Notes: generated by a model not told the origin, from the sequence alone. Counted from the first letter of the stretch, positions 1 to 6,323 are shown. The stretch is DNA of 10,311 nucleotides from JACQID01 sp035289125 (GCA_035289125.1 DATDXW010000012.1:1-10311), one strand, 5' to 3'. Numbers and translations: made by a program.

Positions 1-4
1 TTAG

Positions 5-1267
5 CTTCTGCTAAAGAAAGGCATTTTCGGCTACGGGTTTCCCATCGGCGGCGTTGCGGCGTTTGACGTGAACGAAGGAATCATATCACCGGGCGGCATA
101 GGGTTTGACATCAACTGCGGCATGCGCCTGATTACCACGAATCTCACGGTCAACGACATCAAGCCGAAAATCCGCCCGCTGATAGAAGAACTGTTCAAAA
201 CCGTCCCCGCAGGCGTTGGCTCTTCCGGCTTCGTGAAGCTCACGAAAGACGCTTTCAGAACAGTGACGGAAGAAGGCGCGCGCTGGGCGATAAAAGAAGG
301 CTACGGCTGGGACGAAGACCTGAAGATGACGGAAGAGGAAGGGCGGATGACTGCCGACTCCTCCAAAGTTTCGGACCGCGCGATGAAGCGCGGGCTGTCG
401 CAAATCGGCACGCTCGGGAGCGGAAATCACTATCTTGAGATACAGCGCGCGGCTGAAATCCATGACGTTGAGTTCGCCAAAGCGTGCGGCATCACGCAAA
501 AAGACCAGATAGTAATCATGTTCCACTGCGGCTCGCGCGGCTTCGGCCATCAGATAGGCACGGACTACCTTGAAAAGTTTTTGCAGGTAATGCCGAAATA
601 CAAGATAGAGATAGTGGACAACGAGCTGGCGTGCGCGCCTTTCCAGAGCAAGGAAGGGCAGGATTATTTTGAGGCAATGAAGTGCGGAATCAACATGTCC
701 TTTGCCAACCGCCAAGTTATTTTGCATCGCATCCGCGAAGCGTTTTCAAAAGTCCTGAAGAAAAGCGCGGAAGAGCTGGAAATGCATCAGGTTTACGACG
801 TCGCGCACAACACGGCAAAAATAGAGACGCATGAAGTGGACGGCAAGAAGAGAAAGCTCATCGTCCACAGGAAAGGCGCAACGCGCGCCTTCGGGCCGAA
901 TATGGATGAAGTTCCGGAAAAATACCGCGCTCTCGGGCAGCCCGTCATCGTTGGCGGCTCCATGGAAACCGGCTCTTACCTGCTTCGCGGGACGGAGCGC
1001 GCTATGAAAGAAACCTTCGGGAGCACGTGCCATGGCTCCGGCCGCACGATGTCCCGTGCCAGAGCTAAAGGAATGTGGCGCGGCGACACCCTTCTCAAAG
1101 ATATGGAAAAGCGCGGGATAATAGTCCTCTCCACGAGCATGCCCGGCGTTGCCGAAGAGGCGGGCGGCGCTTACAAGGACATAGACGAAGTCGTGGAAAG
1201 CGTCCAAAACGCGGGCATATCCACGAAAGTTGTTGCGTTGAAACCTCTGGCGAACGTGAAAGGATAG
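5..1267 (+). CDS. rtcB: RtcB RNA ligase, 5' partial
   Basis: GTP- and Mn2+-dependent ligase that joins 2',3'-cyclic phosphate and 5'-OH RNA ends, as in tRNA splicing and RNA repair. Seen in the sequence: GYGFPIGGVAAFD, then FDINCG with the metal-binding Cys, GSGNHYLE and HCGSRGFGHQ with metal-binding His residues, DVAHNTAK, and TCHGSGRTMSR carrying the His that is guanylylated in the family. From the FDINCG Cys to the stop there are 382 residues after it, as expected for a full-length protein of about 480 residues, so about 90 N-terminal residues are missing. The open frame runs from base 5, just after an in-frame TAG at 2-4. Recognisable RtcB sequence starts only at GYGFPIGG (base 29). The residues before it do not match the usual MPDxH, so the 5' edge is broken, mis-assembled or interrupted. 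A GTG at 68 is not a credible start, because conserved sequence lies upstream of it. Archease, its activator, is encoded 1.4 kb downstream. Confidence 0.95.
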   Translation, partial: LLLKKGIFGYGFPIGGVAAFDVNEGIISPGGIGFDINCGMRLITTNLTVNDIKPKIRPLIEELFKTVPAGVGSSGFVKLTKDAFRTVTEEGARWAIKEGYGWDEDLKMTEEEGRMTADSSKVSDRAMKRGLSQIGTLGSGNHYLEIQRAAEIHDVEFAKACGITQKDQIVIMFHCGSRGFGHQIGTDYLEKFLQVMPKYKIEIVDNELACAPFQSKEGQDYFEAMKCGINMSFANRQVILHRIREAFSKVLKKSAEELEMHQVYDVAHNTAKIETHEVDGKKRKLIVHRKGATRAFGPNMDEVPEKYRALGQPVIVGGSMETGSYLLRGTERAMKETFGSTCHGSGRTMSRARAKGMWRGDTLLKDMEKRGIIVLSTSMPGVAEEAGGAYKDIDEVVESVQNAGISTKVVALKPLANVKG

Positions 1268-1275
1268 CCGCATCT

Positions 1276-1284
1276 CTTTATTTG
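1276..1284 (+). promoter_or_regulatory. TATA-like box for the lipoprotein gene
   Basis: CTTTATTTG is centred about 26 bases before the ATG at 1305. In archaea this places the transcription start at or next to the ATG and predicts a leaderless mRNA. No SD precedes this start, which agrees. The box lies just after the rtcB stop, so the gene probably has its own promoter. Confidence 0.5.
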
Positions 1285-1304
1285 TCTCGTGGATAATATG
1301 ACTT

Positions 1305-2663
1305 ATGGCATTCGGCGCCCGCGCAGCCTTTGTATTAGCTTTTGTATTGCTGGCAGCCGGCTGCACGGCGCCTGTTCCGGAAAACACAGGTTCCAGCAAC
1401 CCGAACGTCACGCGCGCCGATGAACCGGCAAGTCGTATTGACCTCGCTACTCTTGAGGGCGAAATAAACGGAATTGTGGATTCCGGCCTCCGCGTAGGTC
1501 CGGACCATTTCCGGAGGATGAGAAATGACCTGGACGCGCTGGCTGCCAGTGAAGACGGGATACGCATTGATGCGCTTGCCAGAAAGCTTGCCGAACTGGA
1601 CCCCATACAGTATGATAACAAATCCACGCCTGCATCCAAGAATCCGGACGAGCAGATTCTTGCATCCCTTCAGTCGTGCTCCAGCGAGAAATTCACAGTC
1701 TCCCCTGTTGACATGAGCAATGTCTATGAAATCACGCCCATGGGGAATCTGGGGCCGCCCGGGCACACGCTGCCTACTGACCACATGTACATACACGTGA
1801 GCGGAGGGAGATCAACAACCAGCACAGTGCCGCTCAGGGCGCCAGGCGAGATTTATATTATTTCCGTAACCTCCGATCCGGACGATATCGCCCCGGAAAG
1901 AACCGAATATAGCATCATATTTGGTCTGTGCAAGGATGTCTTCGGCTATTTCAATCACGTAAAGGGCATCTCATCACAGATGGCGGCGTGGCTCGAAGAC
2001 GCACAATGCGAAAGCTATACCCAAGGCCCCCAGGATTCGTGCACAAAACGGATTTTCCAGAAGGTCGCCGCCGGCACTATAATAGGCGAAGTGGGGCATC
2101 TTCAGGGAAACTTCGACTTCGGAGCCTATGATTATCGGCGTCGCCTAGATTTTGCAAATCCATCGCGCTACGGCAAGGATTCCGGCGGCTTGTGGCGTCC
2201 AAGGACGCTGTATATAACATGCCCGCTTGACTTGTATGAGGGACAAGCAAGAACTGACATGTATAGGAAAGTCGCGGGAACCAACGGATGCGGCAGAACG
2301 ATGTACGACGCGAAAGGCACGCTCCAGGGCAACTGGTTTTACGGCGACAGCCGCGCCGACACGGGCCAATACAGCGGCCACCTTTCCTTCGTATATGACA
2401 ACAAGAATCCGTCTGAAGCTGTCATATCCATAGGAGGCACAATCACGGGCGCAGGAAAGCTTGCCTTCGCGCCGCAGGATTCCGGCATCACGAACAGAAA
2501 ATTTGACCATGTTTACCCAGACGGAAACATATACTGCTACACGGACGGCTCAAGGAAAGTCGTAGTGAAAATGGTGAGCAACGGACAAATCAGCGTTGAA
2601 GCCGGAGCCGGAAGCTGCTCTTACGCCGAATCCCTTGCAAACCCATACACATACGGGAGATGA
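1305..2663 (+). CDS. Lipoprotein with probable degenerate M23 (LytM-like) domain
   Basis: Predicted membrane-anchored extracellular lipoprotein of 452 residues. Residues 1-20 form a signal peptide with a hydrophobic stretch and a lipobox ending AAGC (Cys20). A low-complexity Thr/Ser/Asn/Pro linker follows. Residues about 145-280 resemble an M23 peptidase barrel: PPGHTLPTDH (151-160) at the first His/Asp site, VPLRAPGEIYI in place of the usual PVYAPxxGxV, YFNHV (215-219) where YxHL is expected, and AAGTIIGEVG (255-264). Where active enzymes have HLHFE, this protein reads FDFGAYD, so it is probably not an active peptidase and may bind a ligand or cell-surface component. A second block (about 327-410, with CGRTMYD and GTLQGNWFYG) may be another domain. 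About nine Cys residues in the exported part suggest disulfides. The M23 assignment rests on motif layout read by eye. The gene sits between rtcB and archease but has no evident link to RNA ligation. Confidence 0.75.
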   Translation: MAFGARAAFVLAFVLLAAGCTAPVPENTGSSNPNVTRADEPASRIDLATLEGEINGIVDSGLRVGPDHFRRMRNDLDALAASEDGIRIDALARKLAELDPIQYDNKSTPASKNPDEQILASLQSCSSEKFTVSPVDMSNVYEITPMGNLGPPGHTLPTDHMYIHVSGGRSTTSTVPLRAPGEIYIISVTSDPDDIAPERTEYSIIFGLCKDVFGYFNHVKGISSQMAAWLEDAQCESYTQGPQDSCTKRIFQKVAAGTIIGEVGHLQGNFDFGAYDYRRRLDFANPSRYGKDSGGLWRPRTLYITCPLDLYEGQARTDMYRKVAGTNGCGRTMYDAKGTLQGNWFYGDSRADTGQYSGHLSFVYDNKNPSEAVISIGGTITGAGKLAFAPQDSGITNRKFDHVYPDGNIYCYTDGSRKVVVKMVSNGQISVEAGAGSCSYAESLANPYTYGR

Positions 2664-2668
2664 CGCTA

Positions 2669-2676
2669 TTTTAATT
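2669..2676 (+). promoter_or_regulatory. TATA-like box for archease cluster
   Basis: TTTTAATT lies just after the lipoprotein stop (2661-2663) and is centred about 26 bases before the ATG at 2699, with no SD in between. This predicts a leaderless transcript that would carry archease, the transporter and the methyltransferase. A second T-rich TTTAT at 2678-2682 is less well placed. Confidence 0.4.
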
Positions 2677-2698
2677 CTTTATCCGCACGTATAAAATC

Positions 2699-3115
2699 AT
2701 GCCCTTTAAAATCCGCGAGGACATCGCCACTGCGGACGTGGCTTTTGAAGCGTGGGGCACGACGCTGGAAAAGCTCTGCGAAGCCACGGGCGATGCGACG
2801 ACGTCAGTAATGATAAACCCCGCCACGCTGAAAGAAAAAAAGGAAAAGAAATTTTCGGTGAAAGGCGAAACGCCGGAAAAGCTCCTTATCAATTTCCTCA
2901 ACGAGATAATCTTCATCAAGGATGCCGAGCAACTGGTATTCAAAAGCTACAAAGTTTCAATAAAAGGCGGCGTGCTAACGTGCGCGGCAAAAGGCGACAC
3001 GCTGAATTTCAAGAAGCAAGAACACCGTGTGGACGTGAAAGCCGCCACGTATCATATGTTTAAAGTGACGCAAGAAAAGAACAAGTGGAAGGCGTTTGTT
3101 ATATTGGACATATGA
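2699..3115 (+). CDS. Archease (RtcB activator)
   Basis: Small protein that promotes multiple-turnover guanylylation of RtcB. At 138 residues it has the usual family length. Seen in the sequence: ATADVAFEAWGTTLE near the N terminus (family HTADIxxxAxGxTLEE), the EKLLINFLNEIIFIKD region, a VKAATYHM motif with a conserved Lys (114), and the C-terminal VILDI with Asp137. Two positions differ from the family: the His of HTAD is Ala10, and the Asp of the MTD motif appears to be Asn40. Asp13 and Asp137 of the metal site remain. The ATG at 2699 is chosen because a TATA-like box lies 26 bases upstream and the family alignment begins within a few residues. It is the first gene of a plus-strand cluster and lies near rtcB, a common pairing in archaea and bacteria. 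Confidence 0.9.
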   Translation: MPFKIREDIATADVAFEAWGTTLEKLCEATGDATTSVMINPATLKEKKEKKFSVKGETPEKLLINFLNEIIFIKDAEQLVFKSYKVSIKGGVLTCAAKGDTLNFKKQEHRVDVKAATYHMFKVTQEKNKWKAFVILDI

Positions 3116-3117
3116 GG
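3114..3117 (+). promoter_or_regulatory. SD sequence for the transporter
   Basis: GAGG overlaps the archease stop codon and sits 7 bases before the ATG at 3125. Its presence here, against none at the predicted leaderless genes, supports co-transcription with archease. Confidence 0.55.
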
Positions 3118-3124
3118 CAGTATT

Positions 3125-4039
3125 ATGGAAAAGCGCAACAATAAATCCATGCACGGCTATATTTTGGCGCTCGCCTCTTCTGTCGTAATAGCACCCGCTG
3201 TAGTGGCTAACGTCTTCTCGCTCCGGCTTGGGGCAAGCCCGTTCACTCTTCTCGCGTCCATCTACGTCTTTGCGATTCTCGCGTGCCTGCTCACGATTGC
3301 GAAAAACGGCGGCATGAACAAACTGAAAAATACCCTTATCAAATACAAATATCCCATGGTCGCGATGGGCATGACAAGCGGCATAATGGGCGCGTCCTGG
3401 CTTTACGCGCTCATTCTTGTCGGGCCGTCGCTGCTCGGTTTTCTCATGAAATTCTCCACTGTGGCAATAATAGCGCTCAGCATTCTGTTTCTGAAAGAGC
3501 GCTTCACAAAAATTGAAGCGCTGGGCGGAACCGTGGCGTTTGCCGGCGCGGTAATAATAAGTTACGGCACAGGCGAAGCCCTGCTTGGAGGCGTCCTGCT
3601 TGCGCTGGCATCATGCGTCTTTTTTGCAATTTCCCAGCTTGTTGCGAAAAGCTACGTTTCCCGCGTCCCGCCTATGGAAATGAACGCCATAAGGCTCTTC
3701 TTCATGCTCATTTTCGTAATCATTCTGGGCATTGCGACAAACACGCTCATTCCCCCGCCGATAGAAGCCTTGCCCTTTTTGGTTGTCGCTGGTTTGTCCG
3801 GCCCGTTTCTCAGCTTCTATCTTTATTTCAAGGCGCTTAAGACCGTGGACCTTTCCAAAGTCGCGCTTATAGGTAGCATCGAGCCGCTTGCCATACTCAT
3901 CGCGTCTTACGCCGCTTTCGGTGAAGTCATGACGCTGCGCGAAGCTATCGGCTCTATAGTCATCTTCATCGGCGTCATGACAATAATGCTCTCGCGCCAC
4001 GCGCCGAAGCTCGTTGCGCGATTCATATCAGAGGAGTGA
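3125..4039 (+). CDS. EamA/DMT-superfamily transporter
   Basis: Integral membrane protein of 304 residues with about ten hydrophobic helices arranged as two EamA repeats (roughly residues 10-147 and 150-290). The first repeat ends in the typical FLKERFTKIEALGGTVAFAGAVII pattern, and the second has a matching block around SIEPLAILIASYAAFGEVMTLREAIG. The family exports or exchanges small metabolites such as amino acids or nucleotide precursors; the substrate cannot be read from the sequence. It starts 9 bases after the archease stop with an SD, and its stop lies 2 bases before the methyltransferase ATG, so the three genes are very probably one operon. A Lys/Arg-rich cytoplasmic N terminus precedes the first helix. 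Confidence 0.88.
   Translation: MEKRNNKSMHGYILALASSVVIAPAVVANVFSLRLGASPFTLLASIYVFAILACLLTIAKNGGMNKLKNTLIKYKYPMVAMGMTSGIMGASWLYALILVGPSLLGFLMKFSTVAIIALSILFLKERFTKIEALGGTVAFAGAVIISYGTGEALLGGVLLALASCVFFAISQLVAKSYVSRVPPMEMNAIRLFFMLIFVIILGIATNTLIPPPIEALPFLVVAGLSGPFLSFYLYFKALKTVDLSKVALIGSIEPLAILIASYAAFGEVMTLREAIGSIVIFIGVMTIMLSRHAPKLVARFISEE
4031..4036 (+). promoter_or_regulatory. SD that decides the methyltransferase start
   Basis: GAGGAG lies inside the last codons of the transporter and 5 bases before the ATG at 4042. An in-frame GTG at 4036 overlaps this SD and therefore cannot use it, so the ATG at 4042 is preferred. Confidence 0.55.
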
Positions 4040-4041
4040 AT

Positions 4042-4554
4042 ATGCCTGTCAACGCATTGTATTTTTTTGCAGTCGTCGCCCTCATGTTCGTCTTCATATC
4101 GTTCTGGCCCGTCTTCACCGGAGCTAACTGGGAGCCGACGCCGATGAAAAAAGTGAGAAGGATGCTGGACATGGCGCGCGTGACGAAACGGGATTACGTT
4201 TACGACTTGGGCTTCGGCGACGGGCGCATCCTTTTCGCGGCGCTAGAACGGGGCGCAAGAGCGGGCGGCTCGGAGATAGAACCGGTAAAGTGGCTTGCCG
4301 TAAAGATTTACGCGGCACTAAAAAAGGCAAAACTGGACTTGCACCTGGGCAACGCTTACTCGGCTGACTTAAGCAAGGCGACGGTGATAGCGATGTTCAT
4401 GACGCCACTTGTGAACAAGCTTATCGCCGAAAAACTCTACGGGCTAAAGAAAGGGACGCGCATAGTAAGCTATCACTGGCCCTTCCCAACATGGAATCCC
4501 GTACGCGCAGACGCGCAAATGCGCATCTACGTTTATGAAGTCGGGAAGTTATAA
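4042..4554 (+). CDS. Membrane-anchored FAM173/ATPSCKMT-like methyltransferase
   Basis: Class I S-adenosylmethionine methyltransferase of 170 residues with one N-terminal membrane helix (about 5-25). The motif order matches the FAM173 family: EPTPMKKVRRMLDMA before the core, motif I YDLGFGDGR (54-62; eukaryotic members read VDIGSGDGR), motif II GSEIEP (76-81), and near the end SYHWPFPTWNP (143-153), where family members carry a FPFPxWxP signature. Human relatives FAM173A and FAM173B methylate lysines of the adenine nucleotide translocase and the ATP-synthase c subunit respectively. An archaeal substrate is unknown; a membrane protein lysine is a reasonable inference from the anchor. The gene is coupled to the upstream DMT transporter (2-base gap). 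The assignment is by motif recognition, and a generic methyltransferase is the alternative. Confidence 0.75.
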   Translation: MPVNALYFFAVVALMFVFISFWPVFTGANWEPTPMKKVRRMLDMARVTKRDYVYDLGFGDGRILFAALERGARAGGSEIEPVKWLAVKIYAALKKAKLDLHLGNAYSADLSKATVIAMFMTPLVNKLIAEKLYGLKKGTRIVSYHWPFPTWNPVRADAQMRIYVYEVGKL

Positions 4555-4558
4555 ATAA
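4549..4558 (+). promoter_or_regulatory. Possible TATA box at end of methyltransferase gene
   Basis: TTATAAATAA overlaps the stop codon of the methyltransferase. Transcription would begin near 4580, inside the palindrome at 4576-4595, so the repeat region could be transcribed as an RNA. The box may equally be chance or part of a 3' untranslated region. Confidence 0.25.
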
Positions 4559-4575
4559 TCCCGCCACACGCTGTA

Positions 4576-4595
4576 TGACGCACAGCTGTGCGTCA
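4576..4595. repeat. 20-bp perfect palindrome
   Basis: TGACGCACAGCTGTGCGTCA equals its own reverse complement over 20 bases. It lies 22 bases after the methyltransferase stop and shares its GCGTCA arm with the repeats that follow. As RNA it would be a weak hairpin; as DNA it could be a binding site for a dimeric protein. Confidence 0.8.
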
Positions 4596-4694
4596 AGTTG
4601 CTCGTGACGCGCGGCGAAAGCGAAGCTGTCGCGCAGTTGCGTCAAGTTGCTCAAGGACGCACAACAAAAGTGAAACTGTCGCGCAGTTGCGTCA
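4589..4694 (+). repeat. Short imperfect tandem repeat, period about 50 bp
   Basis: TGCGTCAAGTTGCTC occurs at 4589-4603 and 4638-4652 (offset 49). CTGTCGCGCAGTTGCGTCA occurs at 4626-4644 and 4676-4694 (offset 50, 19 bases exact). Each unit is bounded by GACGC on the left (4606, 4656) and GCGTC on the right (4639-4643, 4689-4693), so each could fold as a stem. Together with the palindrome this makes three consecutive dyads. Two units are too few, and the arms too variable, for a CRISPR array. Function unknown. Confidence 0.75.
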
Positions 4695-4776
4695 TTGTAG
4701 TAGGCGTTATGAAAGAGGCGGGAAAGGACTCTCATCACAAGGCTTAATTTTCGGCTGTGCTCGTCTTCGTCTTTAC

Positions 4777-4786
4777 TTATATATAG
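4777..4786 (+). promoter_or_regulatory. Strong TATA-like box in the intergenic region
   Basis: TTATATATAG is the most TATA-like sequence in the window. It predicts a transcription start near 4808, at or next to the ATG at 4810. What it drives is uncertain (see the small ORF and the RNA candidate). Confidence 0.45.
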
Positions 4787-4807
4787 TACACAGTCCCAAA
4801 AAAAGCT

Positions 4808-4936
4808 TTATGAGTTATAATACTAAAAAATCGGGAGGCAAATTCCCTGAAAGCAGGGACAGAATTAATAAAGGAGTTTAGTGGACAGCCTATTAGTTTA
4901 GTCACGTAGTGACGCACTAACCAGCCCTTGTCTCCC
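4808..4936 (+). ncRNA. Candidate structured small RNA
   Basis: Downstream of the TATA box, GGGAGGCAA (4833-4841) can pair along its whole length with TTGTCTCCC (4928-4936), using one G-U pair. On the opposite strand that pair becomes an A-C mismatch, so the plus strand folds better. Inside the closing stem are a 6-bp hairpin TCCCTG-AAAG-CAGGGA (4844-4859) and a hairpin near 4898-4920 (TCAC-GTA-GTGA flanked by TTAG/CTAA). A further GCAC-CAA-GTGC hairpin (4941-4951) follows, and T-rich sequence begins near 5001. It matches no RNA family I recognise (not tRNA, 5S, SRP or RNase P). The ends are estimates. Confidence 0.25.
4810..4881 (+). CDS. Possible 23-residue leaderless ORF
   Basis: An ATG at 4810 sits about 26 bases after a strong TATA box, the same layout as the leaderless genes in this window. 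It opens a 23-codon frame ending in TAG that begins MSYNTKKSGGKF and is hydrophilic and basic. There is no SD, no domain and nothing for comparison. It overlaps the structured RNA candidate, and only one of the two may be real. Confidence 0.25.
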   Translation: MSYNTKKSGGKFPESRDRINKGV

Positions 4937-4982
4937 AGTTGCACCAAGTGCTTTACAGTGTGCAGATTATAAAAGTATCGCG

Positions 4983-5048
4983 TCAGCAGAACTCGCACAC
5001 GTTTTTCTTCGCACTCTTTGTCGCTTTCTTTGCTTTCTTCACTGCCAT
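4983..5048 (-). CDS. Lys-rich 21-residue micro-ORF ending CEFC
   Basis: Reading on the minus strand from the ATG at 5048, this frame begins MAVKKAKKATKSAKK and ends VCEFC followed by TGA. Eight of its 21 residues are Lys and the C terminus carries one CxxC. It is too short for ordinary gene finders. Support for translation comes from GAGGTG placed 6 bases upstream of the ATG, and from a TATA-like box at 5081-5090 that gives a leader of about a dozen bases. It lies downstream of the M50 protease on the same strand. It may be a nucleic-acid-binding or metal-binding micropeptide, or the stump of a longer protein cut by a frameshift, since half a zinc knuckle at the very end is odd. I recognise no family. 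Confidence 0.45.
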   Translation of the reverse strand: MAVKKAKKATKSAKKNVCEFC

Positions 5049-5054
5049 TCCCAA

Positions 5055-5060
5055 CACCTC
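5055..5060 (-). promoter_or_regulatory. SD for the Lys-rich micro-ORF
   Basis: On the minus strand the sequence reads GAGGTG, six bases before the ATG at 5048. It is one of the best SD matches in the window and the main evidence that the 21-codon frame is translated. Confidence 0.5.
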
Positions 5061-5080
5061 TTTGTTTATTTTCTCGCTAT

Positions 5081-5090
5081 TGTATAAATA
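5081..5090 (-). promoter_or_regulatory. TATA-like box for the micro-ORF
   Basis: Reading TATTTATACA on the minus strand just beyond the M50 stop, it predicts a transcription start near 5060, immediately ahead of the SD. The micro-ORF could thus be expressed apart from the M50 operon. Confidence 0.4.
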
Positions 5091-5092
5091 GA

Positions 5093-6319
5093 TTAGAAAA
5101 CATACGGCCCGAATATGTTTATCAGCAGAAGCATCAGCATGAGCATGGAGACGTATCGCGTTATTGCCGCCGCGCGTTTTGTGACTTTTCCCAGTAGTGT
5201 CTCGAAGAACGGCCCGCCATCCAGCGGCTTCATCGGCAACAGGTTGAACAACCCTATTCCTATGCTGAAAACGTAAATCCAGAATATCACATTGTAGACG
5301 GAGAGCGCCTCGCCCGACAGGGAAGTCACGTAAGCCGGAAACTCGCCTTTGCCGAGCACTCCAAGAAATGCCGTCCCGTTGTTGTCCGCAAGCGTCACAA
5401 AAAATGCCCTTTCTTCGCCAACAAGGACGCCCTGCGACGCCGAAATGCCCTGAGAAAATACGGAAACCGGGCGCATATCTACAATCTTGCGCGCGAGTAT
5501 ATCCACAGTGTCTCCCGACTTGCTACGAGAAAGCACGGTTTTCACGCCGTCTACGCCTCCGATAGGCACGCCGTTTATGGAGACTATCGCATGCCCCGCT
5601 AATCCCGCTGCGTGCGCCGGCGTGCCTTCTATGACCGGAAAAGCCGTTCCTGCCTGAGTGAACACGGAAGAGACGGAAACAAGGAACACGAGCAAAAGAG
5701 CCGCCACCATAAGGTTCGCAAAAGACCCGGCAGCATACACGTTCAGTCTTGTCCTTGTTTTGGCACGGTTCAGCTGCGCCTCGTCCGGCTCCACGAACGC
5801 CGCAGGTATGAAGAGCAGAAACGCCCATCCTACGGACTTTATCCTGACTTTGTCAATCCTGCACATCACGCCGTGCATGAACTCGTGCGGCACGACCACG
5901 GCAGTTATACCAATAAGCCATATCCACCACGGAATAATGAACAAGCCCGGCGCCGAAACCGGCGAATCCACGGGCCCGGGCAGTATTATTCCCGCGCCGC
6001 CTGTTGTCGCTTGTTTTGTCACAATCCCGTAAGCGTTGAACGCGAGCCATATTGTTATCAAAACCATCGCCAGCACGCCTACTGCGATGCCGGCGTATCC
6101 CATAGCACTCCATAATCTCCGTGACTTGGCTACCCTGTTGATTAGCACTTTGCCACGCTGCGTCCTGCGAATGAACATGAGTCCTTCCCGCCTGACGTTG
6201 GCGCGGTCCGCGTGCATCAATATAGCCATTATTGCGACAAAACCGAGAAAGAGCGCGGCATCCGGGTGAACGAAGGAGAGAAGCGCCCACGCCGCAGTCG
6301 CGAGAAGAACGAATCGCAT
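5093..6319 (-). CDS. M50 site-2-type intramembrane metalloprotease with PDZ domain
   Basis: Intramembrane zinc protease of 408 residues that would cleave membrane-spanning substrates. Domains in order: two N-terminal helices (about 3-37); a basic cytoplasmic stretch (40-68); a helix (about 73-97); a helix carrying the HEFMH zinc site (His145, Glu146, His149); VEPDE (176-180); a helix (about 195-216); a PDZ-like domain (about 218-300, with VIEGTPAHAAGL and AIVSINGVPI), which usually gates substrate access; and the second catalytic helix with NLLPMKPLDGG (359-369), where Asp367 is the third zinc ligand. All catalytic residues are present, so it should be active. The ATG at 6319 lies 4 bases after the stop of the 78-residue membrane protein, with no clear SD, which suggests translational coupling. 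Its substrate is unknown. Confidence 0.92.
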   Translation of the reverse strand: MRFVLLATAAWALLSFVHPDAALFLGFVAIMAILMHADRANVRREGLMFIRRTQRGKVLINRVAKSRRLWSAMGYAGIAVGVLAMVLITIWLAFNAYGIVTKQATTGGAGIILPGPVDSPVSAPGLFIIPWWIWLIGITAVVVPHEFMHGVMCRIDKVRIKSVGWAFLLFIPAAFVEPDEAQLNRAKTRTRLNVYAAGSFANLMVAALLLVFLVSVSSVFTQAGTAFPVIEGTPAHAAGLAGHAIVSINGVPIGGVDGVKTVLSRSKSGDTVDILARKIVDMRPVSVFSQGISASQGVLVGEERAFFVTLADNNGTAFLGVLGKGEFPAYVTSLSGEALSVYNVIFWIYVFSIGIGLFNLLPMKPLDGGPFFETLLGKVTKRAAAITRYVSMLMLMLLLINIFGPYVF

Positions 6320-6323
6320 TCCA

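Noticed and set aside
86..727. Long minus-strand frame opposite rtcB.
   Set aside because: Shadow of the rtcB coding strand, which keeps all catalytic motifs.
4589..4694. CRISPR array.
   Set aside because: Only two imperfect units plus a partial one, no conserved repeat with unique spacers of constant length, and no cas gene.
4421..4738. Long minus-strand frame across the repeat region and the methyltransferase end.
   Set aside because: It overlaps the well-supported methyltransferase, and its apparent protein repeats are only the translated DNA repeats.
4777..4944. Minus-strand frame of 55 codons from a GTG at 4944, with a TATA-like CTTTTATAAT (minus strand) about 26 bases upstream.
   Set aside because: No recognisable protein features. 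It lies opposite the TATA-driven plus-strand element, and the putative box may instead be the T-rich terminator of the Lys-rich micro-ORF. Not strong enough to call.
4983..4985. TGA after the CEFC of the micro-ORF as selenocysteine or a recoded sense codon.
   Set aside because: TGA ends several well-supported genes here (lipoprotein, archease, transporter), and the frame after it soon meets another stop with no conserved-looking protein.
4555..5092. tRNA or 5S rRNA gene in the intergenic region.
   Set aside because: No T-loop GTTCRANNC consensus with a matching acceptor stem and no 5S-like core on either strand.
5658..6115. Long plus-strand frames opposite the M50 protease.
   Set aside because: Arg/His-rich shadow translations of a strongly supported gene on the other strand.
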